Assembly: GCA_010092805.1 (NCBI GenBank)
Contig: JAADYY010000073.1
Location: forward strand, 1-7,213
DNA from: Chloroflexota bacterium
Lineage (GTDB): Bacteria > Chloroflexota > Anaerolineae > Aggregatilineales > Phototrophicaceae
DNA length: 7,213 nucleotides
Reading direction: 5' to 3'
The notes under the pieces were generated by a model. It was not told the origin of the DNA. It searched no databases and was given only the letters and a program-made list of their open reading frames with translations. Both the position numbers and the translations under genes were made by a program. Shown here one piece after another: positions 1-7,213 of the stretch (its first letter is position 1; the number at the start of each line of letters is the position of its first letter).

Positions 1-85
1 CCGCGTTACCCGCTCCCGAAGCCACCGTCGACCCTGCCTGTGGCCCCGGGCGCGGGGGAGGCACGGCGGCCAGTAAAGTGGCTAA

Positions 86-107
86 ACATACGCGCACAAA
101 GCGTATT
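86..107 (-). terminator. Possible weak terminator-like hairpin after the operon
   Basis: ATACGC (88-93) and GCGTAT (101-106) form a six-base stem around a seven-base loop, about 75 bases after the BCCP stop. On the minus strand the stem is followed by GTTTAG, only a short T-run, so efficiency as an intrinsic terminator would be low. Together with the larger inverted repeat just before it in the transcript, it may mark the end of the operon. Confidence 0.35.
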
Positions 108-108
108 T

Positions 109-166
109 ACCCCTCTCCCCGCGAAGCAGGGGGGGCGGGGTGGCGCGGAGCGCCGGGGTGAGGGGT
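109..166. repeat. Nested inverted repeat, G/C-rich, downstream of the carboxylase genes
   Basis: The outer arms ACCCCTCTCCCC (109-120) and GGGGTGAGGGGT (155-166) pair over 12 positions with one mismatch (t116/t159). Inside them is a perfect small hairpin, GGCGC-gga-GCGCC (142-154), plus a G-run region (129-140) that can pair alternatively with the CCCC of the left arm. The strong C/T versus G/A strand asymmetry and location after a stop codon resemble dispersed intergenic repeat families known from GC-rich bacterial genomes. Whether it is repeated elsewhere cannot be seen here. It could also act as an mRNA 3'-end stabiliser. Confidence 0.6.
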
Positions 167-181
167 GGCACGGCTGCGCCG

Positions 182-673
182 CTACTCGATTTCGGCGAGC
201 ACTTCGCTGCGAACGACGCTCTGCCCAACGCTGACATGCAGCGCCGCGACGACGCCATCGGTGGGGGCGCGCAGCTCGTTTTCCATCTTCATGGCTTCCA
301 GCATCGCAATCGGCTGCCCCGCCGTGACGGTTTCGCCCGGCTCAACCAGCACCCGCGTGATCAAGCCGGGGATGGGCGCTTTGACACGGCCATCGCCGCG
401 CCCGCGTGCCCCGGCCACCGCCTCCAGATCGTGGATCGTCAGGTCGTACTGCCCGCGCCCCGCCGCGATCCAGCCGAGATCCGGGTCGAAGACGATCTCG
501 TAGGCGCGGTCGGCCACCAACAGCCATTCCAGTTGATTCAGCGGGCCGCGACTGTTGGGCACGCTCACCCGCAGCGTCTGCGCGCCCAACTGCACCTCAA
601 ACTCATCCGGGGCCACCTGCGCGACCTCAACGGCGTAGGTCTGCCCGGCAATCGTGATCTCCAGTTTGCTCAT
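182..673 (-). CDS. Biotin carboxyl carrier protein (biotin/lipoyl attachment domain protein)
   Basis: A 163-residue protein that carries biotin between the BC and CT active sites. The C-terminal biotinyl domain spans about 97-163, with the site EAMKMENEL at 126-134; K129 is the expected biotinylated Lys. Before it is KAPIPGLITRVLVEPGETV (98-116) and after it the matching strand PTDGVVAALHVSVGQSV (137-153), the usual two-fold beta-barrel halves. Residues 1-88 are a beta-rich, non-Pro/Ala-rich region (EITIAGQTYAVEV near the start, QYDLTIHDLEA near 75-85). This looks more like the domain lying between BC and BCCP in PccA-type alpha subunits than the Pro/Ala linker of E. coli AccB. It is probably used for docking to BC or CT, an inference. 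It is the last gene of the cluster, 31 bases after BC, with a strong Shine-Dalgarno, and ends in TAG. A host biotin protein ligase must modify it; none is in the window. Confidence 0.93.
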   Translation of the reverse strand: MSKLEITIAGQTYAVEVAQVAPDEFEVQLGAQTLRVSVPNSRGPLNQLEWLLVADRAYEIVFDPDLGWIAAGRGQYDLTIHDLEAVAGARGRGDGRVKAPIPGLITRVLVEPGETVTAGQPIAMLEAMKMENELRAPTDGVVAALHVSVGQSVVRSEVLAEIE

Positions 674-681
674 GGATTGCG

Positions 682-688
682 CTCCTTT
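682..688 (-). promoter_or_regulatory. Ribosome binding site for BCCP, in the loop of a tiny GCGC stem
   Basis: AAAGGAG on the minus strand is eight bases before the ATG at 673-671, fixing that start. Its AAAGGA part is the whole loop between two GCGC tetramers (679-682 and 689-692), so a four-base stem could present the Shine-Dalgarno exposed. The stem is short and may be chance. Confidence 0.6.
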
Positions 689-704
689 GCGCTTCGCGGG
701 CCAA

Positions 705-2186
705 CTACTGCGGCAGACGGCGGCTGTCGCGGTGCCAGCCGGTCTTCAGACGATCTGGGCTGGTGGGCTGCTGCACCTGATGACGGATCTCATAGAGCAC
801 AGCGGCGGCGACGGCCAGATCGCGGCTCTGCGTCTCATCGAGCGCCGCGTCGGGCAGCGGCCCATAGATAAAGTTGGTGGTGTAGGTCCCGTCGATGAAA
901 TTCGGCGCTTGCATGATCCGTTGCAGCAGCGCGACATTGGTGTTGGTGCCGATCAGCACCAGTTCGCGGAGCGCGCGTGTCAGCCGGCGCACCGCCCCCA
1001 CCCGATCTGGTGCCCACACCGACAGCTTGCCGATCAGGCGGCTGTATTCGGGCGGCACCTGCACATCGCTGTAGACGTAGGTATCGGTGCGCACGCCGCT
1101 GCCGTGTGGCAGCCGGACGCGGCGCAGTTGGCCGGGGCTGGGCAGAAAGTGGTTGTCCGGGTCTTCGGCGTGGATGCGCGCCAGAATCGACGCGCCGCTC
1201 AAACGCACCTCGTCCTGGGTGAAGCCCAGCGGTTCGCCCGCCGCGATCTGAAGCTGCAACGCCACCAGATCCAGGCCGGTGCGCCACTCGGTCAGCACAT
1301 GATCGATGGTGATGCGGGTTTTGACCTCGGAGAAGTAGAACGCGCCGTCGCCGTCGATCAAGAACTCGAACGAGCCGATGCCCTGGAAGCCGAAACGCCG
1401 CGCCAGATCCACCGCCGCCGCCCAGATCTGCGTGCGTTGGTCGTCATTGATCGACGGCGCGGGCGACTCGTCGATCAGCTTGCGGTTGCTGTAAATCAGC
1501 GAGCCTTCGCGCTCGCCCAGATGCACGACCGCCCCGTGCGCGTCGGCGGCGATCTGCACGCTGACCTGATTCGCCGGATCAATCGCCCGTTCCAGGTAGA
1601 TATAGTCTTCGCCGTAGACGGCGGTGGCTTCGGCCTGCGCCCGGCTGACCGCCCGGTCGAGGTGGTCGGCGCTGCGCACGAGCCGTTCGCCCGCACCGCG
1701 CCCACCCTCGCACGACTTGATCACCAGCGGGTAGCCAAACGACTCGGCCTGCGCCCGCAGCTTTTCCAGATCGTTGGGGTCAAACGAGTCGTCGGTGTGG
1801 GTGACGGTCGGCAGCCCGGCGTCACGGGCGGCGCGCAGCATATCGAGCTTGCCGCCCATCGCCTGGATGATCGGCAGCGGCGTGCCGATAAACGTGATCC
1901 CGGCAGCGACGCACGCCTGAATGAACGCCTCACGTTCGGCCATGAAGCCGATGCCCGGATGGATGGCGTCCGCGCCGCGCTCCTGCGCGATCTGCACGAT
2001 GGCCGCCGGGTCCATGAAGTCCGCCGCCGATTCTAACCGGATGGATTCGTCGGCGAGGCGCACATGGCGCGAACTCACGTCGCTGTCGGTGTACAGCGCC
2101 ACCGACGCGATGCCCAATTCGCGGCACGTCTGAATGATCCGCACCGCGATCTCGCCGCGATTCGCCACTAGAATTTTCGAGAACAT
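705..2186 (-). CDS. accC: Acyl-CoA carboxylase, biotin carboxylase subunit (divergent active site)
   Basis: A 493-residue ATP-grasp protein that should carboxylate biotin on the BCCP using ATP and bicarbonate. The N-terminal biotin carboxylase domain starts KILVANRGEIAVRI at 4-17; IHPGIGF is at 75-81; the ATP-grasp core covers about 110-300; the C-terminal BC domain about 330-440 (ARIHAEDP at 336-343, FLPSPGQL at 347-354, IGKL at 385-388). Compared by eye with E. coli AccC, K113, K157, K236, E274, E287, R291 and R337 match functional residues. Several others differ: the glycine-rich loop reads EGGRGAGER at 160-168, and N290, Q294, E296, H236, Q233, H209 and E211 of E. coli are replaced by K289, T293, D295, N234, I231, Q207 and S209. 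The frame is intact with a good Shine-Dalgarno, so it is not a pseudogene by structure. It is about 45 residues longer than E. coli AccC; the tail ends in a Trp/Arg-rich stretch recalling the linker after BC in PccA-type fusions. BCCP follows after 31 bases. Confidence 0.9.
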   Translation of the reverse strand: MFSKILVANRGEIAVRIIQTCRELGIASVALYTDSDVSSRHVRLADESIRLESAADFMDPAAIVQIAQERGADAIHPGIGFMAEREAFIQACVAAGITFIGTPLPIIQAMGGKLDMLRAARDAGLPTVTHTDDSFDPNDLEKLRAQAESFGYPLVIKSCEGGRGAGERLVRSADHLDRAVSRAQAEATAVYGEDYIYLERAIDPANQVSVQIAADAHGAVVHLGEREGSLIYSNRKLIDESPAPSINDDQRTQIWAAAVDLARRFGFQGIGSFEFLIDGDGAFYFSEVKTRITIDHVLTEWRTGLDLVALQLQIAAGEPLGFTQDEVRLSGASILARIHAEDPDNHFLPSPGQLRRVRLPHGSGVRTDTYVYSDVQVPPEYSRLIGKLSVWAPDRVGAVRRLTRALRELVLIGTNTNVALLQRIMQAPNFIDGTYTTNFIYGPLPDAALDETQSRDLAVAAAVLYEIRHQVQQPTSPDRLKTGWHRDSRRLPQ

Positions 2187-2193
2187 CGGTGAT

Positions 2194-2199
2194 TCCTTT
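2194..2199 (-). promoter_or_regulatory. Ribosome binding site for biotin carboxylase
   Basis: AAAGGA on the minus strand lies seven bases before the ATG at 2186-2184. It supports this start and shows that BC is translated from its own initiation site after a 61-base gap. Confidence 0.65.
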
Positions 2200-2210
2200 G
2201 TTGTGTGGAT

Positions 2211-2234
2211 GGGGCTGACCGCACGGCCAGCCCC
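2211..2234 (-). other. GC-rich intercistronic hairpin between CT and BC genes
   Basis: Perfect seven-base arms GGGGCTG (2211-2217) and CAGCCCC (2228-2234) enclose ten bases. In the transcript the hairpin ends 11 bases before the BC Shine-Dalgarno. No U-run follows, so termination is unlikely. A role in mRNA processing or in setting the ratio of CT to BC/BCCP is possible but only inferred. Confidence 0.4.
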
Positions 2235-2247
2235 GCGTATCGTCGGC

Positions 2248-3810
<1,563 letters not shown>

Positions 3811-3815
3811 GACGA

Positions 3816-4625
3816 TCACCCCCTAAAGGAATCCTGGTCGTCCATCAACAGCGCTGGCAGATCCGCCAGGCGGTAGACAGACGGAGTCAAGTCAAAATTT
3901 GGCGCATCTGCTGCTGCGACCAGCGCCAGCACCGCCGGATGCGGGCTGATCAAGCCGCGCCACCACCCCCGCAGATCCGGCACAGCATCACCCAGATAGC
4001 GCGGGTCGCAGGTCACCGCGAACGGCGTCCACACGGTCGGCAGCGCGTCAAACGGCGCGATGTGGCAAGCGACAGCGCGGGTATCGACGGTGAGGCCGTA
4101 GCGCAGCGCCTTGAGCGCCGCTTCCTTCGCGCTCCAGATGATCGTGCGGTGCGCGGCGTGCATTGACGGCGGTGCAGCCGCGACCAGCGCTTGTTCGGCG
4201 GCGGTGAAATAATCGGCCACAAACCGATCCGAGCGCGGCGCGACCCGTTCGATGTCCGCGCCCAGCAGCCGATCCGCACGCACCGCCGCGCCGAACGCCA
4301 CGCCGTCTGCGTGGCTGTATGATAGGCTGATGGCGTGTTCGCAGCCCGCCAGATACGGCGATCCGTCTGGGCGCTTGGCGATGATGAGGGTATCGAGTGG
4401 GGCACCCGGCGCGATCAGCGTTTGGGCGAGTCGTTTAGCCGTCCAGCGCCCCAGCAGCCAATCGCGGCGGCGCTTAGCCGTCTTGATCGCGGCGCAGCGG
4501 GCGGCCTCCGCCGCGTTAAGCAGGCCCGCCGGAACGATCCCCCGCGCGAGATCCGGGTGCGCGTCGTCTGTCTGGATGAGCCATTGAATTGTGCTGTGAA
4601 CGGTGCTGCGCGTCGGGTTGGTCAT
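3816..4625 (-). CDS. 4'-phosphopantetheinyl transferase (Sfp/AcpT superfamily)
   Basis: This 269-residue protein should transfer the 4'-phosphopantetheine arm of CoA to a conserved Ser of ACP domains, making the neighbouring synthase active. Family motifs appear in order: the basic GRWTAKRL segment at 59-66, SYSH at 102-105, the metal-binding GADIE at 122-126 (D124, E126), and the WSAKEAALK block at 164-172, where E168 is the third expected Mg2+ ligand and K167 the expected catalytic/CoA-contacting Lys. The size is in the range of Sfp-like, two-subdomain PPTases, rather than the roughly 120-residue AcpS type, which fits activation of type I synthases. Residues 190-269 continue past the catalytic core with no motif I recognise. 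The ATG start is the only nearby in-frame start and has only a weak Shine-Dalgarno (GAGCG), so translation may be modest. The stop lies five bases before the preferred CT start, implying translational coupling. Substrate ACPs are inferred from position; a PfaE-like role is plausible. Confidence 0.92.
   Translation of the reverse strand: MTNPTRSTVHSTIQWLIQTDDAHPDLARGIVPAGLLNAAEAARCAAIKTAKRRRDWLLGRWTAKRLAQTLIAPGAPLDTLIIAKRPDGSPYLAGCEHAISLSYSHADGVAFGAAVRADRLLGADIERVAPRSDRFVADYFTAAEQALVAAAPPSMHAAHRTIIWSAKEAALKALRYGLTVDTRAVACHIAPFDALPTVWTPFAVTCDPRYLGDAVPDLRGWWRGLISPHPAVLALVAAADAPNFDLTPSVYRLADLPALLMDDQDSFRG
3819..3824 (-). promoter_or_regulatory. Ribosome binding site that decides the carboxyltransferase start
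   Basis: AGGGGG on the minus strand is followed by eight bases and then the ATG at 3810-3808. It sits inside the last codons of the PPTase gene. An in-frame GTG at 3819-3817 overlaps the PPTase stop as GTGA, but it would have this motif directly against it instead of at working distance, so the ATG is preferred. Confidence 0.65.
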
Positions 4626-4669
4626 GGCTGGGCGCTCGTGCGGCGGTATGCCGTCGGGTCGGGCGGCAA

Positions 4670-4689
4670 GGCGATCTCGTAGGATCGCC
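4670..4689 (-). other. Small intercistronic hairpin between synthase and PPTase
   Basis: Seven-base perfect arms, GGCGATC and GATCGCC, flank a six-base loop in the 89-base spacer. No T-run follows on the minus strand, so it is not a convincing intrinsic terminator. It could protect an mRNA end or slightly reduce read-through from the large synthase gene, or be chance in GC-rich DNA. I saw no convincing promoter in this spacer. Confidence 0.3.
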
Positions 4690-4714
4690 CCACCACCCGG
4701 TACAGTTTGCGTCG

Positions 4715-7213
4715 CTACAGGCTCACCTGGCCGGGGAGCGCGACGGTACGGTAGCCGGTCATCGTCACGAAGACGCGGCCCTCGCTATCGACGACCTGGG
4801 CATCGAAGCTCTCGCCGTCATTGACACTCGTGATCACAGCGTACAGGCGTTGGCCCGCCGCATCTTCTGGCTGACGGTAGGCCGTCACCGAGCCAATCGC
4901 CAGCGGCAGCGCCATACGGCCCTTCGTGCGCATCTCCCAGATGCCCGCCGTCTGGAAGCACAGTTCGATGAGGCGCGGGGCCAGCAGCGACGCGACATCT
5001 TCTGGGTCGCTGTTGGCGGGCAGGTGCTCGGCCATCAAGCCGACGGCGTGGGCACCGTTGACCTCGGCGCGTTCCAGCACCTGATAGGCCGGGCCATGGA
5101 AGTACAGTTCGTAGATCTTATCCGCCGTGATGCTCAGTGATTCCGGCGCGGGTGCCGAGAAGTTCACCGTCGGCGCGGTCAGGGTCGGCCCTTCGGCTGC
5201 CGTCGGGATCAAGCGCACGTCGGCGACGAAGTGCGTCTTCTCTTGCGGGCCGCTCGGCAGCTCGCGGATCGACCGCAGCACCGTCTGCGCGATCAACTGG
5301 CCGTCGTCGGCGGGGCGGAGCGTCGCGCTCAGGTAGAGCGTCTGCGGCTCCATGCGGTAGAACTTGAACGGTGCCTGGAAGTCCTCATTTTCGACCGCCG
5401 CGACCGTGTAGCCCGGTGCCGCGATGCTGGCGATTTGGGCGAAGGCTTCGGTGCCCATCACGCCCGGCAGCAGCGGTGTGTCGTCCATCTGGTGGTCGTA
5501 GAGGAAGGCTTGCGCGTTCGGGTCGAGCGTCGTTTCGACTTGCAGGCCGCCGTAGAGCTTGGCCGCCGTGATCCGCTCGACCATCAGCAGGCGCGGCGTC
5601 GTGCCCACCTGCGGTTCCAGGGTGGCGTTGGCCTGCGTGAGGTCAAGGCCGCCGGTGGGGTCGAATTCTTCCGACATGATGCCCAGCCGCTGCGCCACCA
5701 CGATCTCGCCGCGGAAGCCGCCGGCCACCAATTCGCGGCGCACCGTCGGGATGCCGCTTTCCGGCGGCAGCATGTCGATGCCTGCCATCTCCATGATCTT
5801 GGGGATGGAGCCGCGTGTCGCCATGCCGATGCCGCCCCAGGCCGTCCAGTCGATGGCGATGGCGCGGGTTTCGGGCCGCCAGCGGCGCATACTGCTGCTG
5901 ATCTTGCAGAGCAGGTCGTTGGCCGCGCTGTAATCGGTTTGGCCGCTGTTGCCGAAGCGCCCGGCCACCGAACTAAACGCGACTGTCGCGCCGATGGGCA
6001 TGTCTTTGGCGGCGCGCAGCAGGCTGAAGAAACCGTCGGCCTTCACATCGAAGACGAGGTTGAACTGCGCCGCGTCCTTATCCGGCAGCGTGCGGCTGAT
6101 CTCCAGGCCGCCCGCGTGGACGAGCGCGTCGATGCGCCCGTGATTGGCGCGGATTTCGTCGACGACGGCGGTCACTGCCGCGCCATCGATGAGGTTGACG
6201 CTGCGATAGTGGGCCGTGCCGCCCGCCGCTTCGACGGTTTCGATAGCACGTAGGGCCGCTTCGGCACGCTCGACGCCCGACATCATCCGGTCGATCATCG
6301 CGGGCTTGAAGCGTTCGCCTGCGGCTTCGGCTTCGGCGCGCCCTTCGGCGATCAACTGCTGCTTGAGCGCCTCTTGATCCGTGCGGAACAGCCGGATCTT
6401 GTCGCTGTCGCGGTCGGGGGCCGGCACCAGATCCAGCAGGTAGAAGATGCCGCCGCTGGCCTGCGCCAGATCCGCGACGATGGCGCTGGTGATGCCGCCT
6501 GCCGCGCCCGTCACGACGAACACCGTCTCATTGTTGAGCGTCAGGCCCGGCTGGCCGTCGGCGGCGGGCTGTTCGACCAGCGTCACGGTGATGCGCTCGT
6601 CGTCGGTGCGGTAGCCCACCTCGACGATGCCGGGGTCGGTCAGCGTCTCGTTGATCAGCGCTTCGGCGGGCGGGACGGTCTTACGGGTCGGCTCGAAATC
6701 GACCGCCTTGACGAGCACGTCGCCGTGCTCACGCTTGTAGGCTTTGGTGAAGCCGGTCACCGCGCCGCCCAGCGGAGCAGTCGCGCCCGCCGCGTCGTAG
6801 CCGTGCAGCCCACCCAGCCGCGTGGCGCTGACGAGGAAGTTGTTCGGCCCGCTGACGCTGTCGTACAGCGCGCGCATGGTCGTGTACAGGTTCTTGACGC
6901 GCTGGCGGTTGAGTTCGCGGAAGGTTCCCAGGTCCATGTCTTCGAGGTTCGGCTCGACATCGAGCGCGGGCAGCCAGTAGACGCCCTGGATCGGCCCTTC
7001 GCTCAGCCAGCCTTCGATCTTGGCGGCGAGCGCATCGGTGGCGGGCGCTTCCTCGATGATCAGGCAGGTGACGCCGCGCTTTTCCAGCCGGTTGATCAGC
7101 GCGGTGCCGACGCCGCCCTGGTCGAGCATGACGACGACGCGGCTGCGCTCGTCGAGCGTGATGCCCGTCGGTTTGCACAGTTCGAGCGCCGGGCGCAGCG
7201 CTGGCATGGGCAC
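4715..7213 (-). CDS. Type I polyketide synthase / PfaA-like PUFA synthase, C-terminal part (KR + PS-DH), 5' end outside window
   Basis: The reading frame is open at the right edge and its first codon there is GTG, so the visible 832 residues are almost certainly the C-terminal part of a multidomain synthase; no KS, AT or ACP is visible. Residues about 22-215 form a degenerate Rossmann-like region (GGVGTAL near 33-39, VSATRLGGLHG near 128-138) that looks like the structural, non-catalytic half of a KR. Residues about 228-515 are the catalytic KR: the NADPH loop TGAAGGIT is at 235-242 and the tetrad K391, S415, Y428, N432 has the spacing of characterised PKS KRs. A helical insert (about 268-330) and the signature GQTDYSAAND resemble PfaA-type KRs. 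Residues about 540-830 are a double-hotdog dehydratase (PS-DH) with H574, P583, FHGPAYQ at 705-711 and E750/Q754. It should reduce and dehydrate beta-ketoacyl-ACP intermediates in the cytoplasm. It ends in TAG, 89 bases before the PPTase. The alternative, a modular PKS or glycolipid synthase, cannot be excluded without the N-terminus. Confidence 0.88.
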   Translation of the reverse strand: MPMPALRPALELCKPTGITLDERSRVVVMLDQGGVGTALINRLEKRGVTCLIIEEAPATDALAAKIEGWLSEGPIQGVYWLPALDVEPNLEDMDLGTFRELNRQRVKNLYTTMRALYDSVSGPNNFLVSATRLGGLHGYDAAGATAPLGGAVTGFTKAYKREHGDVLVKAVDFEPTRKTVPPAEALINETLTDPGIVEVGYRTDDERITVTLVEQPAADGQPGLTLNNETVFVVTGAAGGITSAIVADLAQASGGIFYLLDLVPAPDRDSDKIRLFRTDQEALKQQLIAEGRAEAEAAGERFKPAMIDRMMSGVERAEAALRAIETVEAAGGTAHYRSVNLIDGAAVTAVVDEIRANHGRIDALVHAGGLEISRTLPDKDAAQFNLVFDVKADGFFSLLRAAKDMPIGATVAFSSVAGRFGNSGQTDYSAANDLLCKISSSMRRWRPETRAIAIDWTAWGGIGMATRGSIPKIMEMAGIDMLPPESGIPTVRRELVAGGFRGEIVVAQRLGIMSEEFDPTGGLDLTQANATLEPQVGTTPRLLMVERITAAKLYGGLQVETTLDPNAQAFLYDHQMDDTPLLPGVMGTEAFAQIASIAAPGYTVAAVENEDFQAPFKFYRMEPQTLYLSATLRPADDGQLIAQTVLRSIRELPSGPQEKTHFVADVRLIPTAAEGPTLTAPTVNFSAPAPESLSITADKIYELYFHGPAYQVLERAEVNGAHAVGLMAEHLPANSDPEDVASLLAPRLIELCFQTAGIWEMRTKGRMALPLAIGSVTAYRQPEDAAGQRLYAVITSVNDGESFDAQVVDSEGRVFVTMTGYRTVALPGQVSL

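Noticed and set aside
1..85. End of a convergent plus-strand gene at the left edge (a frame stopping at 74-76)
   Set aside because: The roughly 24 visible codons are Arg-rich with no recognisable motif and unlike the codon use of the real genes; nothing supportable is seen here beyond a five-base hairpin at 44-57.
674..704. A frameshift splitting a BC-BCCP fusion
   Set aside because: The BCCP frame is open a little upstream, but BC ends in a normal stop and BCCP has its own ATG with a strong, correctly spaced Shine-Dalgarno, so two genes are more likely than a broken one.
654..2036. Long open plus-strand frame opposite the biotin carboxylase gene
   Set aside because: Its translation is His/Arg/Gln-rich low-complexity sequence with no motif, and it lies antisense to a clearly real gene; it is a GC-codon shadow.
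4626..4714. An internal promoter before the PPTase
   Set aside because: No -35/-10 pair at acceptable spacing was found; TTGCCG and CATACC are only 13 bases apart.
5231..6253. Long plus-strand frame opposite the synthase; a similar one at 2716-3588 opposite CT
   Set aside because: Both mirror the codon structure of recognised minus-strand genes and show no domain or plausible start signals.
7211..7213. GTG at the right edge as the true start of the synthase gene
   Set aside because: A protein starting here would lack KS, AT and ACP and begin in the middle of a KR structural region; the frame simply runs off the window.

Overview
The window is high-GC bacterial DNA carrying five protein genes, all on the minus strand. 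In order of transcription (right to left) they are: the C-terminal part of a large type I polyketide synthase-like protein (cut by the right edge), a 4'-phosphopantetheinyl transferase (PPTase), and the three subunits of an acyl-CoA carboxylase: carboxyltransferase (CT), biotin carboxylase (BC) and biotin carboxyl carrier protein (BCCP). No RNA gene, CRISPR array, insertion sequence or transposase was seen. The taxon cannot be fixed from sequence alone. Gene style, the G/C-rich nested inverted repeat after the last gene and the carboxylase architecture would suit a Chloroflexota (Anaerolineae-like) genome, but this is a tentative inference.

Layout: 7213-4715, ketoreductase (KR) and polyketide-type dehydratase (PS-DH) modules of a synthase whose KS/AT/ACP part must lie to the right. 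4714-4626, an 89-base spacer with a small hairpin. 4625-3816, PPTase, whose stop lies five bases before the preferred CT start. 3810-2248, CT. 2247-2187, a 61-base spacer with a GC-rich hairpin and then a good Shine-Dalgarno. 2186-705, BC. 704-674, a 31-base spacer with a good Shine-Dalgarno. 673-182, BCCP. 181-1, a non-coding tail with an inverted repeat and a weak terminator-like hairpin.

The genes make sense as one operon. The carboxylase (BC + biotinylated BCCP + CT) makes malonyl-CoA or a branched homologue, the PPTase converts the synthase's ACPs from apo to holo form, and the synthase extends, ketoreduces and dehydrates the chain. The KR resembles the type in PfaA-like polyunsaturated fatty acid synthases more than that of modular antibiotic PKSs, so the product may be a specialised (perhaps unsaturated or hydroxylated) fatty acid or polyketide lipid. 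The product itself is not visible here.

The points most worth a second look are a biotin carboxylase with several altered active-site positions, a Cys at the acyl-CoA specificity position of the CT, an Asp-to-Glu change in the dehydratase catalytic motif, and the packaging of precursor supply, ACP activation and synthase in one strand-uniform cluster.
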